From assembly GCF_012524205.1 (NCBI RefSeq), contig NZ_JABACI010000005.1, positions 372,001 to 436,000 of the forward strand: a stretch of DNA of 64,000 nucleotides, given 5' to 3'. This document shows positions 43,052 to 51,274 of the stretch, piece after piece. This stretch comes from Microbacterium salsuginis (GTDB lineage: Bacteria > Actinomycetota > Actinomycetes > Actinomycetales > Microbacteriaceae). Position numbers and translations under genes: made by a program. The notes under the pieces are model-generated. The model did no database searches. It saw only the letters and a program-made list of their open reading frames with translations, and had not been told where the DNA came from. Each line of letters begins with the position of its first letter. Position 1 is the stretch's first letter.

Positions 43052-44676
43052 CGCCGCACCTCCTTCGTGGTTCGGTCGCGCTCCCCCGCGCGATCTCGTG
43101 CCATGACAGCCCGTGCCCGCTCGCGAAGCCGGGATCGGGCGAGCTTCTCGATCGTCGAACGGGGCAGCTCATCCACCAGTTCGATGCGCACCGGCACCTT
43201 GAAGGCGGCGAGATTGCGGCGGGCGTGGGCCAGCAGCTCGTCGCTCGACAGGGCAGCACCGGCGACCGGCACGACGAAACCGACCCCGCGCTCGCCCCAC
43301 ACCGGGTCGGGCACGCCCACCACGGCCGCCGCCGCAACGAGCGGGTGCAGACACAGCGCGTACTCGACCTCGGCCGGGGCGACGTTCTCGCCGCCCGAGA
43401 TGAAGATGTCCTTCAGCCGGTCGACGACCCGGTAGCGGCCGTCGGCGTCGCGCGCGACGAGGTCACCCGATCGCAGCCAGCCACCGCTCATCGCGCGTGC
43501 CGTCGCGTCGTCGTCGCCCAGATACCCCGCGAAGACGCTCGGCCCGCGCACCCACAGCTCGCCGGTCGCCTCGCCGTCGAGCGGCAGCCCCGAATCGGGG
43601 TCGACCACCCGAACCGTCACGTGCGGGTATGGGCGCCCTACAGCTCCCGGCGCGGCGGCGGCTTCGCCGGCGGGAAGGTGCAGCACATTGGGCCCGGCTT
43701 CGGTCAGCCCGTAGCCCTGCGTCAGAGGGACGCCGCGCTCGGTCCACGCCGTCTGCAACGCGGTCGGCATCGTCGCGCCGCCGACCAGCGCCAGTCGCAG
43801 CGACGTCACATCGGTGGTCTCCCACTCGCGATCCGCCGCCAGCATCGCGTACTGGGTCGGCACTCCCATCATCGCCGTCACACGCCGCTCCGCGATCAGG
43901 CGCAGCGCGCGAGCCGGCTGGAAGGAACGCTCGAGGACGACCGTCGCACCCGCCCACCAGGCCAGCAGCGGCTGGCAGTTCCACGCCGCCACATGAAACT
44001 GCGGCAGCATCGCGAGGACGACATCGTCCTGGTGCAGGGGCAGCGCCTGGGCCAGCGCCAGGTTGTTCCAGAAGCAGTTGGCGTGCGTGAGCACGACGCC
44101 TTTCGGAGCCGCCTCGCTGCCCGAGGTGAAGATCACCAGCAGCGGATCGTCGTCGCGCACCGGGCGCCACGGTCGCGGCCGGGGTGAGGCGGGTACGTTC
44201 GCTTCGACTCCCGTCGTTCCGAGCGCCGCGACCTGCAGCATCCGTTCCCCGCCGCCCCGCGTGCTCGCGTCGACGGCCCGCATCGCCTCGCCGGCCAGTG
44301 CCGCATGCTCGTCTTCGATCAGCACGAGCGAAGGTGCCGCCCGCGTGAGGACGTCGGCCAGCTCACGCGTCGTCAGCCGCCACGACAGCGGCACGAACGC
44401 GATGCCCGCCAGCGCGCACGCGAAGAAGGCCACGACGTGATCGGTCGAGTTGCCCGACACCGTGGCGATGCGGTCGCCCGCCGCGTAGCCGGCACGGCGC
44501 AGTCGTCCCGAGAGAGCGGTCGCTCGCGCGGCGAGCGTCCCGTAGTCGGTCGTGACGCCACGGTCGTCCACCGCCGTTCGCAGAGGTGACGTCGCCGCAC
44601 GGTCGATCAGCCAGCGGCCGATCGTGTGAGGCCCGTCCTCGACGTCGGGATCGAAGACGGCGTCCGCATCCCACAT
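43048..44676 (-). CDS. AMP-forming acyl-CoA ligase
   Basis: ANL-superfamily acid:CoA ligase of 542 residues. The phosphate-binding loop is IFTSGSEAAPKGVVLTH (about 177-193), the AMP-binding motif GYGLTEAGPN (about 305-314), and the hinge region is near 405-425 (GDLVARDADGRYRVVDRLKD). The catalytic lysine near the C-terminus is in PRSTIEKLARS, where the usual Gly before Lys is Glu. It probably activates a short or branched carboxylic acid brought in by the neighbouring transporter. ATG 44676 lies 16 bases after livM. Confidence 0.9.
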   Translation of the reverse strand: MWDADAVFDPDVEDGPHTIGRWLIDRAATSPLRTAVDDRGVTTDYGTLAARATALSGRLRRAGYAAGDRIATVSGNSTDHVVAFFACALAGIAFVPLSWRLTTRELADVLTRAAPSLVLIEDEHAALAGEAMRAVDASTRGGGERMLQVAALGTTGVEANVPASPRPRPWRPVRDDDPLLVIFTSGSEAAPKGVVLTHANCFWNNLALAQALPLHQDDVVLAMLPQFHVAAWNCQPLLAWWAGATVVLERSFQPARALRLIAERRVTAMMGVPTQYAMLAADREWETTDVTSLRLALVGGATMPTALQTAWTERGVPLTQGYGLTEAGPNVLHLPAGEAAAAPGAVGRPYPHVTVRVVDPDSGLPLDGEATGELWVRGPSVFAGYLGDDDATARAMSGGWLRSGDLVARDADGRYRVVDRLKDIFISGGENVAPAEVEYALCLHPLVAAAAVVGVPDPVWGERGVGFVVPVAGAALSSDELLAHARRNLAAFKVPVRIELVDELPRSTIEKLARSRLRERARAVMARDRAGERDRTTKEVRR

Positions 44677-44692
44677 CACGCCCCCACCCCCG

Positions 44693-45814
44693 TCACACGC
44701 GGGCCTCGGCCGGCGCGTCCGCCGTGTCGTCGGCGTCGTCCATCTGCCGCAGCGGGTCGCGGACCTTCTCGCCGCGGCGTCGGCGGACCGCGGCATCGAT
44801 GGTTCCGGCGATACCACCCGGGAGGAACATCACCACGAGGATGAACAGGACACCGAACAGGAACAGCGGCTCCGACAGCGGGATGCGCAGCACGTCGGGA
44901 AGCCCGGCGATCGCCTCGGACCCCGCCAGCACCGTGAGGCGCTGGTCCAGCAGCGTGTACAGCACACCGCCAACGATCGCACCCCAGCGGAACCCGACGC
45001 CACCCAGGACGACCATCACGAGGATCGTGATCGTGAGATCCGCCGAGACCGCCCGCGGGACCGTGCCCGACTGCAGCAGCATGTACGCCACGCCCGCCAG
45101 GCTCGCCAGCGCCGCGGCGATCACGAAGACGATCAGCTTCACACGATAGGGCGACAGTCCCAGCACCCGCACTCGCTGCTCGTTCTCGCGCGTGGCCCGT
45201 GCGAGGTGCCCCAGTCGCGAGGTGTCGACCCACAGCGTCACCAGGTAGACGACGACGAGCACGACGAGTGTGAACCAGTACAGGTTGCGCGTGTTGACCA
45301 CGCCGATGAGGAAGTCGGGCACCATCTCGGTGTTCAGGCTCAGCCCTTCTTCGCCCCCCGTGACCTGCGAGTTGCGGCGCACCAGCACCGAACCGGCCTG
45401 GGCGAAGGCGAGGGTGACCATGGCGAACGGGATGCCCGAGACGCGCATCGACACGGCTCCGGTGACCAGGGCGATCACCATGCCGCCGATGAGGGCGACG
45501 AAGATGCCGGGCCACAGCGGCACTCCGAAGTGCTCAAGCGCGATGCCCAGCCCGTACGCACCGGCGCCGAAGTACAGCGCATGGCCGAACGACAGCATCC
45601 CGCCCGATCCGAGCAGCAGGTTGTACGACAGCGCGAGCGCGGCGAACACCATGCACAGCGACAGCAGTGCGAGCGTGCCGGGCATGTAGGTCGGCGTCGG
45701 AAGGACACCGGGGATGGAGATGTTCAGCATCGGCAGGAGCGCCATGAAGACGACCAGTGCGGCGCCGACGATCGCGGGAACGTACCTGCCCGCCTGTCGA
45801 ACGTGTCGAGACAC
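44693..45814 (-). CDS. livM: branched-chain-type ABC transporter permease LivM
   Basis: Permease of 373 residues with about ten membrane helices and a charged C-terminal tail. The cytoplasmic ATPase-contact loop is near 215-235 (ATRENEQRVRVLGLSPYR). GTG 45814 overlaps the livH stop (TAG/GTG share one base). The HAAT family carries branched-chain amino acids, but also urea, amides and aromatic or short organic acids. The catabolic neighbours here argue for a carboxylate or ester rather than leucine. Confidence 0.92.
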   Translation of the reverse strand: MSRHVRQAGRYVPAIVGAALVVFMALLPMLNISIPGVLPTPTYMPGTLALLSLCMVFAALALSYNLLLGSGGMLSFGHALYFGAGAYGLGIALEHFGVPLWPGIFVALIGGMVIALVTGAVSMRVSGIPFAMVTLAFAQAGSVLVRRNSQVTGGEEGLSLNTEMVPDFLIGVVNTRNLYWFTLVVLVVVYLVTLWVDTSRLGHLARATRENEQRVRVLGLSPYRVKLIVFVIAAALASLAGVAYMLLQSGTVPRAVSADLTITILVMVVLGGVGFRWGAIVGGVLYTLLDQRLTVLAGSEAIAGLPDVLRIPLSEPLFLFGVLFILVVMFLPGGIAGTIDAAVRRRRGEKVRDPLRQMDDADDTADAPAEARV

Positions 45815-46689
45815 TATGCCTTCCTCCCCAGGAGTCCGGTGGGGCGCACGAGCAGCACCAGCGCGAGCAGGATCACGACGATGAAGTCGCCGGTGCCCCC
45901 CAGGTAGGAGTTGGCGAACTGCTGCAGGACGGCGACGAGGACGGATGCCACGGCCGCGCCTGTCAGCGAGCCCAGGCCGCCGACGACCGTGACGATGAAG
46001 GCGAAGATCAGCAGCGTCTGGCCGAGGTGGGCGGAGACGAACGTCGAGTAGTGCATGGCCAGCACGCCGCCGATTCCCGCGGCCGCGCCGCCGATCGCGA
46101 AGACCAGGGTGAACGACCGGCGCACGTCGATGCCGAGCGCGGTGACCATCGAGCGGTTCTCGACACCCGCTCGGATGATCATGCCGTAGCGCGTCTTCTG
46201 CAGGAACAGCACGAGTGCCAGCAGCACGAGCACCGCGGCGATCATGAGCACCCAGTAGGTGTTCGGGATCCGTGCGCCCAGCACATCGGTGGTCTGGCGG
46301 AGCCACGCCGGCCCGGCGATGTGGATGGGGTCGGTACCCCAGATCCCCTCGAACAGCGCCACGGCGGCGAACGAGAGGCCGACGGTCACGAGCACCTGCT
46401 CGATGTGGCGCTCGTACAGCGGTCGGATGAGGACGAGCTCGGTCACGGTCGCGAAGACGGCGCCCACTCCGGCGCCGACGAGCACCGACAGCAGGAAGGA
46501 TCCCCACGACTCGGTGCCGAGGGCCTGGGCGACCATCCAGCCGGCGAAGGCACTGAGGGTGAGGAAGGCGCCGTGCGCGAAGTTCAGGACGTGCATCAGG
46601 CCGTAGATCAGGCTGAGCCCGCTCGCGACGAGGAAATACAGGGCGCCGAGGCCGACGCCGGTGATCAGGGTCAGGACGATGGAGCTCAC
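45814..46689 (-). CDS. livH: branched-chain-type ABC transporter permease LivH
   Basis: Permease of 291 residues with about eight membrane helices. The first segment GLSLIYGLMHVLNFAHGAF (about 24-42) is a hallmark of LivH, and the ATPase-contact loop is RAGVENRSMVTALGIDVRR (about 173-191). GTG 46689 overlaps the livF stop (GTGA). It forms the channel with LivM. Confidence 0.94.
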   Translation of the reverse strand: MSSIVLTLITGVGLGALYFLVASGLSLIYGLMHVLNFAHGAFLTLSAFAGWMVAQALGTESWGSFLLSVLVGAGVGAVFATVTELVLIRPLYERHIEQVLVTVGLSFAAVALFEGIWGTDPIHIAGPAWLRQTTDVLGARIPNTYWVLMIAAVLVLLALVLFLQKTRYGMIIRAGVENRSMVTALGIDVRRSFTLVFAIGGAAAGIGGVLAMHYSTFVSAHLGQTLLIFAFIVTVVGGLGSLTGAAVASVLVAVLQQFANSYLGGTGDFIVVILLALVLLVRPTGLLGRKA

Positions 46690-47402
46690 GCTGCGGCCTC
46701 CGCGTGCACGCCGAGGAGGCGGCGAGTCAGGTCGTCGTCGTCGAGGATGTCGCGGGCCTTGCCCACGTGCACCACGCGCCCGCCCGCGATGACGATCGCG
46801 TCGTCGGCGAGGCGGCGGACAACCTCGAGGTTCTGCTCGACCAAGAGGATGGGCACGGTCTGCGACGCCAGCTCGAGAGCGGCCGCCACCTCGGTCACGA
46901 TCTTCGGTGCCAGTCCCTTCGTCGGCTCGTCGACCAGCAGCAGCCGGTTGTCGTTGATCAGGGCACGGGCGACAGAGACCATCTGCTGCTGACCGCCCGA
47001 GAGCGTGCCGGCCGCCTGGTCGCGGCGCGCGACGAGGTCGGGGAACAGCTCGGCGACGAGCTCGCGGCGTGGATTCTTCTGACGCTCCGCGAGGGCGAGG
47101 TTCTCGGCAACGGACAGCTTGGCGAAGACCTCGCGGTCCTCGGGGACGTAGCCGACGCCGCGCCGCACGATGCGGTGAGTGGGCAGCCCGTCGATGCGCT
47201 CGCCGGCGAGCGTCACGGTGCCACGGCGATGGATGAGACCCAGGATGCCGCGAAGAGTCGACGTCTTTCCGACCCCGTTGCGGCCGAGCACCGCGGTGAT
47301 GCCCGTGGCCGGAACCTCGAACGACACATCCTCGACGACCTGCTGGCCCGCGATCGTGCAGCGCAGTCCCTGCACCCGCAGGATCGCCTCGCCGGCGCTC
47401 AT
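46686..47402 (-). CDS. livF: branched-chain-type ABC transporter ATPase LivF
   Basis: ATP-binding subunit of 238 residues. Walker A is LGRNGVGKTSTLRGI (about 38-52), the signature LSGGQQQMVSVARAL (about 134-148), and Walker B LLLVDEPTKGLAP (about 154-166). The H-loop histidine is replaced by glutamine (LVEQNLEVV), as is usual for LivF. It overlaps livG and livH by four bases each. Confidence 0.95.
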   Translation of the reverse strand: MSAGEAILRVQGLRCTIAGQQVVEDVSFEVPATGITAVLGRNGVGKTSTLRGILGLIHRRGTVTLAGERIDGLPTHRIVRRGVGYVPEDREVFAKLSVAENLALAERQKNPRRELVAELFPDLVARRDQAAGTLSGGQQQMVSVARALINDNRLLLVDEPTKGLAPKIVTEVAAALELASQTVPILLVEQNLEVVRRLADDAIVIAGGRVVHVGKARDILDDDDLTRRLLGVHAEAAA

Positions 47403-48184
47403 GCTGCCGCCGTCCCGAGATACGCGCTCTGCACCAGTGGATCGTCCATGATCTTCTGCGGCACGTCGTACGCGATGATGCTGCCGAAGTACATCACGGC
47501 GACACGATCGACCAGTCCCATCAGGACGTCGATGTGATGCTCGACCATGAGCACCGTGCAGCCCTTCTCGCGGTGCAGATCGCGGATGTTGTCCACGAGC
47601 CCCGCTACATCGCCGGAGGCGACGCCGGCCATCGGCTCGTCCAGCAGCACGATGCTCGCCTCGGTCGCCAGCAGCACGGCGATCTCGAGCTTACGCTTGT
47701 CGCCGTGAGAGATGTCGCCGGCCGCTGACGCGTGCTTGTGGTCGAGCCCGACGACACGGAGCTTCTCGAGGGCGAGCTCGGTCGCGGCATCCGTTCGCCG
47801 GGGAAAGCGCAGCAGAGAGCCGGAGCCGCCCAGCGACACCTGCGCCGCGAGACGCACGTTCTCGAGCACGCTCAGTCGCGGGAAGATGCTCGAGGTCTGG
47901 AAGGTGCGTCCCAGTCCCGCCCGCGCCCGCGCGGGGACGGACGCGGCCGTGATGTCGCGGTCGTCCAGCAGCACCCGCCCGGTGGTCGGCTTGACCAGGC
48001 CCGAGATCACGTTGAAGAGCGTGGTCTTTCCGGCGCCGTTGGGGCCGATGACGCCGACGAGGCTGCCGGCGGCGATGTCGATGCGGACGTCCTTGAGGAT
48101 CGTCGCGCCCCCGATCTGCAGGCCGAGTGACTCGACCTGCAGCCGGGAGCCGCGGCGGGGCGCGGGCGGAACGGGAGTGCTCAT
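47399..48184 (-). CDS. livG: branched-chain-type ABC transporter ATPase LivG
   Basis: ATP-binding subunit of 261 residues. Walker A is GPNGAGKTTLFNVISG (about 46-61), the signature is the variant ISHGDKRKLEIAVLLA (about 158-173), Walker B SIVLLDEPMAGV (about 177-188), and the H-loop histidine is in VLMVEHHIDVL. ATG 48184 is 19 bases after livK. The N-terminal 15 residues are a basic-proline tail. Confidence 0.95.
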   Translation of the reverse strand: MSTPVPPAPRRGSRLQVESLGLQIGGATILKDVRIDIAAGSLVGVIGPNGAGKTTLFNVISGLVKPTTGRVLLDDRDITAASVPARARAGLGRTFQTSSIFPRLSVLENVRLAAQVSLGGSGSLLRFPRRTDAATELALEKLRVVGLDHKHASAAGDISHGDKRKLEIAVLLATEASIVLLDEPMAGVASGDVAGLVDNIRDLHREKGCTVLMVEHHIDVLMGLVDRVAVMYFGSIIAYDVPQKIMDDPLVQSAYLGTAAA

Positions 48185-48203
48185 GCTGAGACTGTGCTCC
48201 GTG

Positions 48204-49415
48204 TCACTCGGCTTCGGCCGGCGCGACGTCCTCGGCCGGCACCGTGTCGACGAGCTCCGGCACGAAGGTGTCGCCATCGGCCACGAGACGCGCCTGATAC
48301 ATCTCCTGGATGAGGGCGTGGTCACTCTCGCGGACCGTCATGGCCCCCTTGGGGCCCTCGAACTCGAAGCCCTCGAGTGCGGCGACCATGGCGTCCACGT
48401 CGCCCTGGCCCTCCTGAATCGCGTGGACGATCATGATGGCGGCGTTGAAGCCGTCGGGGCTGAAGAGGTCAGGCGTGCCGCCGCCCTCCTCGATCGCCTC
48501 CACCATCGCGGTGTTGACCTCGTTGTCGGGAGCGCCCGGGAAGTAGTGGTTGAGGAAGTTGATCTTCTCGGATGCCTCACCGTAGGCGCCGAACGTCGCG
48601 GCGTCGCCAAGGCCCGTGACCACGGGGATCTCGTCGAGCACGCCCTGCTGGCTCATCGCCTGCCACATCGCACCCGAGGTCGCTCCCGCCCACGCGACGA
48701 ACACCAGGTCAGGCGCGCCCGCCAGCACCTGCTGCGCGAACGGCGTGAACTCGGTCACGTCCTCGGCCACCAGCACCGGCGTGATCGTGGCGCCCTGGCT
48801 GCCGAGGATCGCCTCGACGGCCGCCACATTGCCCTGCCCGAAGGCGTTGTCCTGCGCGAAGACCGCGATGGTCTTGCCTTCTATGTCATCCAGGAACGTT
48901 CCCGCGGTGGCGACATCCTGCGCGCTCTGGCGGCCCGAGCGGAAGGTGTACTCGTTGATGCCGGTGACGGCGTCGGCCGCCGCGGGGCCCGAGATGTACA
49001 GCACCTGGTTCTGCGCGGCCTGCTCGGCGACCGCGAGGGCGACTCCCGACGACGCGGTGCCGGCGATGATGTTGACGCCCTCGCCGATCAGCTCCTTGAC
49101 CGCGGTGACGGCCTTGTCGGGGTCGCCCGCGTCGTCGCGGTACTCCACGGTGATCGTCGTGCCGTCGATCTCGCCGGTGCCGTCGGTGGCGTAGTCGAGC
49201 CCGGCCTCGAAGGCGTCGAGGTACTGCTTGCCGTAGCCCGCCAGCGGCCCGGATTCACTGGTGACGATGCCGACGGTGACTTCGGACGGCGCCGATTCCT
49301 CATCGGATCCCCCGCCGGGAGCTGCCGTCGGTGCGCAGGCGGCCAACGCCAGCGCGGCCGTGGCGACCACGGAAACTATCACGGAACCTCTGAGCGACTT
49401 CTTCGTATCCCGCAT
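48204..49415 (-). CDS. livK: ABC transporter substrate-binding lipoprotein LivK-type
   Basis: Periplasmic-binding-protein-like receptor of 403 residues, exported as a lipoprotein (lipobox LAAC, Cys27). The two lobes follow the LivJ/LivK fold, with the binding-site serines and tyrosine expected in IVTSESGPLAGYGKQY (about 50-65) and GTASSGVALAVAEQA (about 116-130). ATG 49415 has a GGGAAAGG site. It is the first and probably most expressed gene of the operon, behind a promoter with a perfect palindrome. Its ligand decides what the pathway eats. Confidence 0.93.
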   Translation of the reverse strand: MRDTKKSLRGSVIVSVVATAALALAACAPTAAPGGGSDEESAPSEVTVGIVTSESGPLAGYGKQYLDAFEAGLDYATDGTGEIDGTTITVEYRDDAGDPDKAVTAVKELIGEGVNIIAGTASSGVALAVAEQAAQNQVLYISGPAAADAVTGINEYTFRSGRQSAQDVATAGTFLDDIEGKTIAVFAQDNAFGQGNVAAVEAILGSQGATITPVLVAEDVTEFTPFAQQVLAGAPDLVFVAWAGATSGAMWQAMSQQGVLDEIPVVTGLGDAATFGAYGEASEKINFLNHYFPGAPDNEVNTAMVEAIEEGGGTPDLFSPDGFNAAIMIVHAIQEGQGDVDAMVAALEGFEFEGPKGAMTVRESDHALIQEMYQARLVADGDTFVPELVDTVPAEDVAPAEAE

Positions 49416-49460
49416 GTGCGTGCCTTTCCCCATTGGAAGGATCTGGTGCCTCGGGAGGCA

Positions 49461-49484
49461 GAACCTGAAATCCGATTCAGGTTC
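49461..49484. promoter_or_regulatory. perfect 24-bp palindromic operator of the liv-bdh operon
   Basis: GAACCTGAA (49461-49469) and TTCAGGTTC (49476-49484) are perfect inverted arms six bases apart. On the minus strand the palindrome begins four bases after the -10 box, so it covers the transcription start. Its size and symmetry fit a TetR-family repressor, and the operon encodes one. Confidence 0.75.
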
Positions 49485-49488
49485 TTGC

Positions 49489-49518
49489 AATCTACGAAGC
49501 CGGTCCCCCTCCGGTCAA
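49489..49518 (-). promoter_or_regulatory. promoter of the liv-bdh operon
   Basis: On the minus strand TTGACC (49513-49518) and TAGATT (49489-49494) are 18 bases apart, a near-consensus housekeeping promoter. The 5' untranslated region to the livK ATG at 49415 is about 65-70 bases and contains the operator. Confidence 0.7.
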
Positions 49519-49571
49519 GTCGAGAGGGCACCCTAAGCGGTGTCGTTACCGAATCGCGACGAGCCGGAACG

Positions 49572-49602
49572 ACGAAGGGCGGCCCGCCGGGCCGCCCTTC
49601 GT
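49572..49602. terminator. terminator after tRNA-Lys
   Basis: A perfect 14-bp GC-rich stem with a three-base loop begins seven bases after the 3' end of tRNA-Lys on the minus strand. It insulates the liv-bdh promoter from tRNA transcription. Confidence 0.8.
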
Positions 49603-49608
49603 GATGTG

Positions 49609-49684
49609 TGGTGCACCCCCTGGGACTTGAACCCAGAACCCACTGATTAAGAGTCAGTTGCTCTGCCGATTGAGCTAGAGGTGC
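49609..49684 (-). tRNA. tRNA-Lys (anticodon CTT)
   Basis: A 76-base cloverleaf on the minus strand, including an encoded CCA end (49609-49611). The anticodon stem ACTGA/TCAGT closes the loop CTCTTAA, giving CTT for AAG codons. The T arm contains GGTTCAAGTCC. It is the only tRNA in the window with encoded CCA. Confidence 0.95.
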
Positions 49685-49765
49685 CTGATCCGCGACGTGG
49701 CGAACCGAGGGTCAACATTACCATCACGATTGCGTCAACGAAAATCGAGGCCGGTGCGCGCCGGA

Positions 49766-49771
49766 TATCCT
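49766..49771 (+). promoter_or_regulatory. -10 box of leaderless promoter
   Basis: TATCCT is seven bases before GTG 49779. Confidence 0.5.
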
Positions 49772-49778
49772 GGCTGAT

Positions 49779-50603
49779 GTGACTCCTGCCCTCCCCGACC
49801 CGACGTTCGACGCGCCGATCGAGGAGGATCTTGCGGCCGATCTCGCACTCGCCCTGCGCCTGGCCGATGCAGCGGACGCGGCATCCATGCCCCGCTTCGA
49901 TGCCGCCGATCTCGACATCCGCACGAAAGCGGACTCGACGCATGTGACCGAGGCCGACCTGGCGACCGAACGCGCGATCCGCGTCCTGCTGGAGACGGAG
50001 CGCCCGGACGACAGTGTCTTCGGCGAGGAATACGGCGTCACGGGCGACTCGAATCGCCAGTGGATCATCGACCCGATCGACGGCACCGCGAACTACCTCA
50101 GGGGCATCCCGATGTGGACGACGCTCATCGCCCTGGCGATCGACGGCGTCCCACGGGTAGGGGTGGCCAGCCAGCCGGCCATCGGGCGTCGGTGGTGGGG
50201 TGCGACCGGTCTCGGATCCTGGACCGACACACCGGCCGGCCGGCGTCGGCTCGCCGTCTCGAGTGTCGAATCCGTCGCCGATTCCAGTGTGAGCTTCCAG
50301 AGCATCGCGCAGTGGCGGGATGCCGGCCGGCTGGACGCTCTGGAGCGCCTGACCTCTGCCGTGTGGCGCGATCGCGGCTACGGCGACGCGTGGCCGTACA
50401 TGCTGCTGGCCGAGGGACGCCTCGAGTTCGTCGCCGAGTTCGGAGTGCAGGAGTACGACATCGCCGCCCTCGTCCCGATCATCACCGAGGCCGGCGGCCG
50501 GTTCACCTCGTTCGACGGCCGCGATTCGATCTCGGAGCGCTCTGCACTCGCGACGAACCGCGTGCTGCACGACGCGTACCTCGACCTCCTCCATTCCCAC
50601 TGA
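49779..50603 (+). CDS. inositol monophosphatase family protein, possibly histidinol-phosphatase
   Basis: Magnesium-dependent phosphatase of the inositol monophosphatase fold, 274 residues. Metal-binding motifs are VFGEEYG (about 80-86) and WIIDPIDGTANYLRG (about 94-108), and the second aspartate site is near 218-230 (GYGDAWPYMLLAEGRLEF). In actinobacteria close homologues act as histidinol-phosphate phosphatase (HisN), and this length and motif set fit that, but the window has no other histidine genes, so I leave the substrate open. GTG 49779 is supported by a leaderless -10. Confidence 0.85.
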   Translation: MTPALPDPTFDAPIEEDLAADLALALRLADAADAASMPRFDAADLDIRTKADSTHVTEADLATERAIRVLLETERPDDSVFGEEYGVTGDSNRQWIIDPIDGTANYLRGIPMWTTLIALAIDGVPRVGVASQPAIGRRWWGATGLGSWTDTPAGRRRLAVSSVESVADSSVSFQSIAQWRDAGRLDALERLTSAVWRDRGYGDAWPYMLLAEGRLEFVAEFGVQEYDIAALVPIITEAGGRFTSFDGRDSISERSALATNRVLHDAYLDLLHSH

Positions 50604-50662
50604 CCATCCCCCACCCCCACCCCACACCCCACACATCCTCCCCCGACCTCCCCGGAGACCCC

Positions 50663-51253
50663 GTGACGTTCCCCGCACGTTCCCGCCTCGGCACCGCCGC
50701 CGTGGTCGCGCTCTTCGCCGCGCTGACGCTCACCGCCTGCGCGGGATCGCCACAGGCGGCCCCGCCCGAACAGACCGACGTGGCCCCCACGCCGTCCGCG
50801 CCGGCGCCGGAGCCGTCGGCGACATCCGAGCCGGAGCCCGCCGCCACCGACGACCCCACGTGTGAGACGCTGATCAGCGAAGCCGTCTCGAAGGACTTCG
50901 AGAGCCTCGGCTGGACCTCGCAGGCCGAGCCCTTCTACATCGGCAGCATCGAGGTGGCCGAAGGGCTGCAGTGCGTCTGGGCCGACTTCGACGGTCCGGC
51001 CGGCGATCACGGCCAGATGTTCGGCTGGGCGCCGATCTCCGAGGGAGACGCCTCCGACGCGCGGTCACAGCTCGTCGAGCAGGGCTGGATCCGTGAAGAG
51101 GGCCCGGAGGGCATCTACATCACGGAGAGCCCCGACACGACGATCTCCGCCGACGCGGAGGGCTATGGCATGACCTACCTCTTCGCGGACGGCTGGGTCA
51201 AGCTCGCGGACACCAAGCAGAACCTGCTCCTGATCGAGTGGCCGAAGAGCTGA
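50663..51253 (+). CDS. secreted lipoprotein, unknown function
   Basis: Lipoprotein of 196 residues with signal peptide and lipobox LTAC (Cys26), then a Pro/Ala/Glu-rich linker (about 30-70) and a globular acidic domain with two cysteines (DDPTCETL and EGLQCVWADF) that could form a disulfide. I recognise no family; similar short lipoproteins are common in this bacterial family. GTG 50663 has a GGAG site at good spacing. It follows the phosphatase by 59 bases and could share its transcript. Confidence 0.75.
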   Translation: MTFPARSRLGTAAVVALFAALTLTACAGSPQAAPPEQTDVAPTPSAPAPEPSATSEPEPAATDDPTCETLISEAVSKDFESLGWTSQAEPFYIGSIEVAEGLQCVWADFDGPAGDHGQMFGWAPISEGDASDARSQLVEQGWIREEGPEGIYITESPDTTISADAEGYGMTYLFADGWVKLADTKQNLLLIEWPKS

Positions 51254-51274
51254 TCGCGAAGGCCGCCAGCGCAA

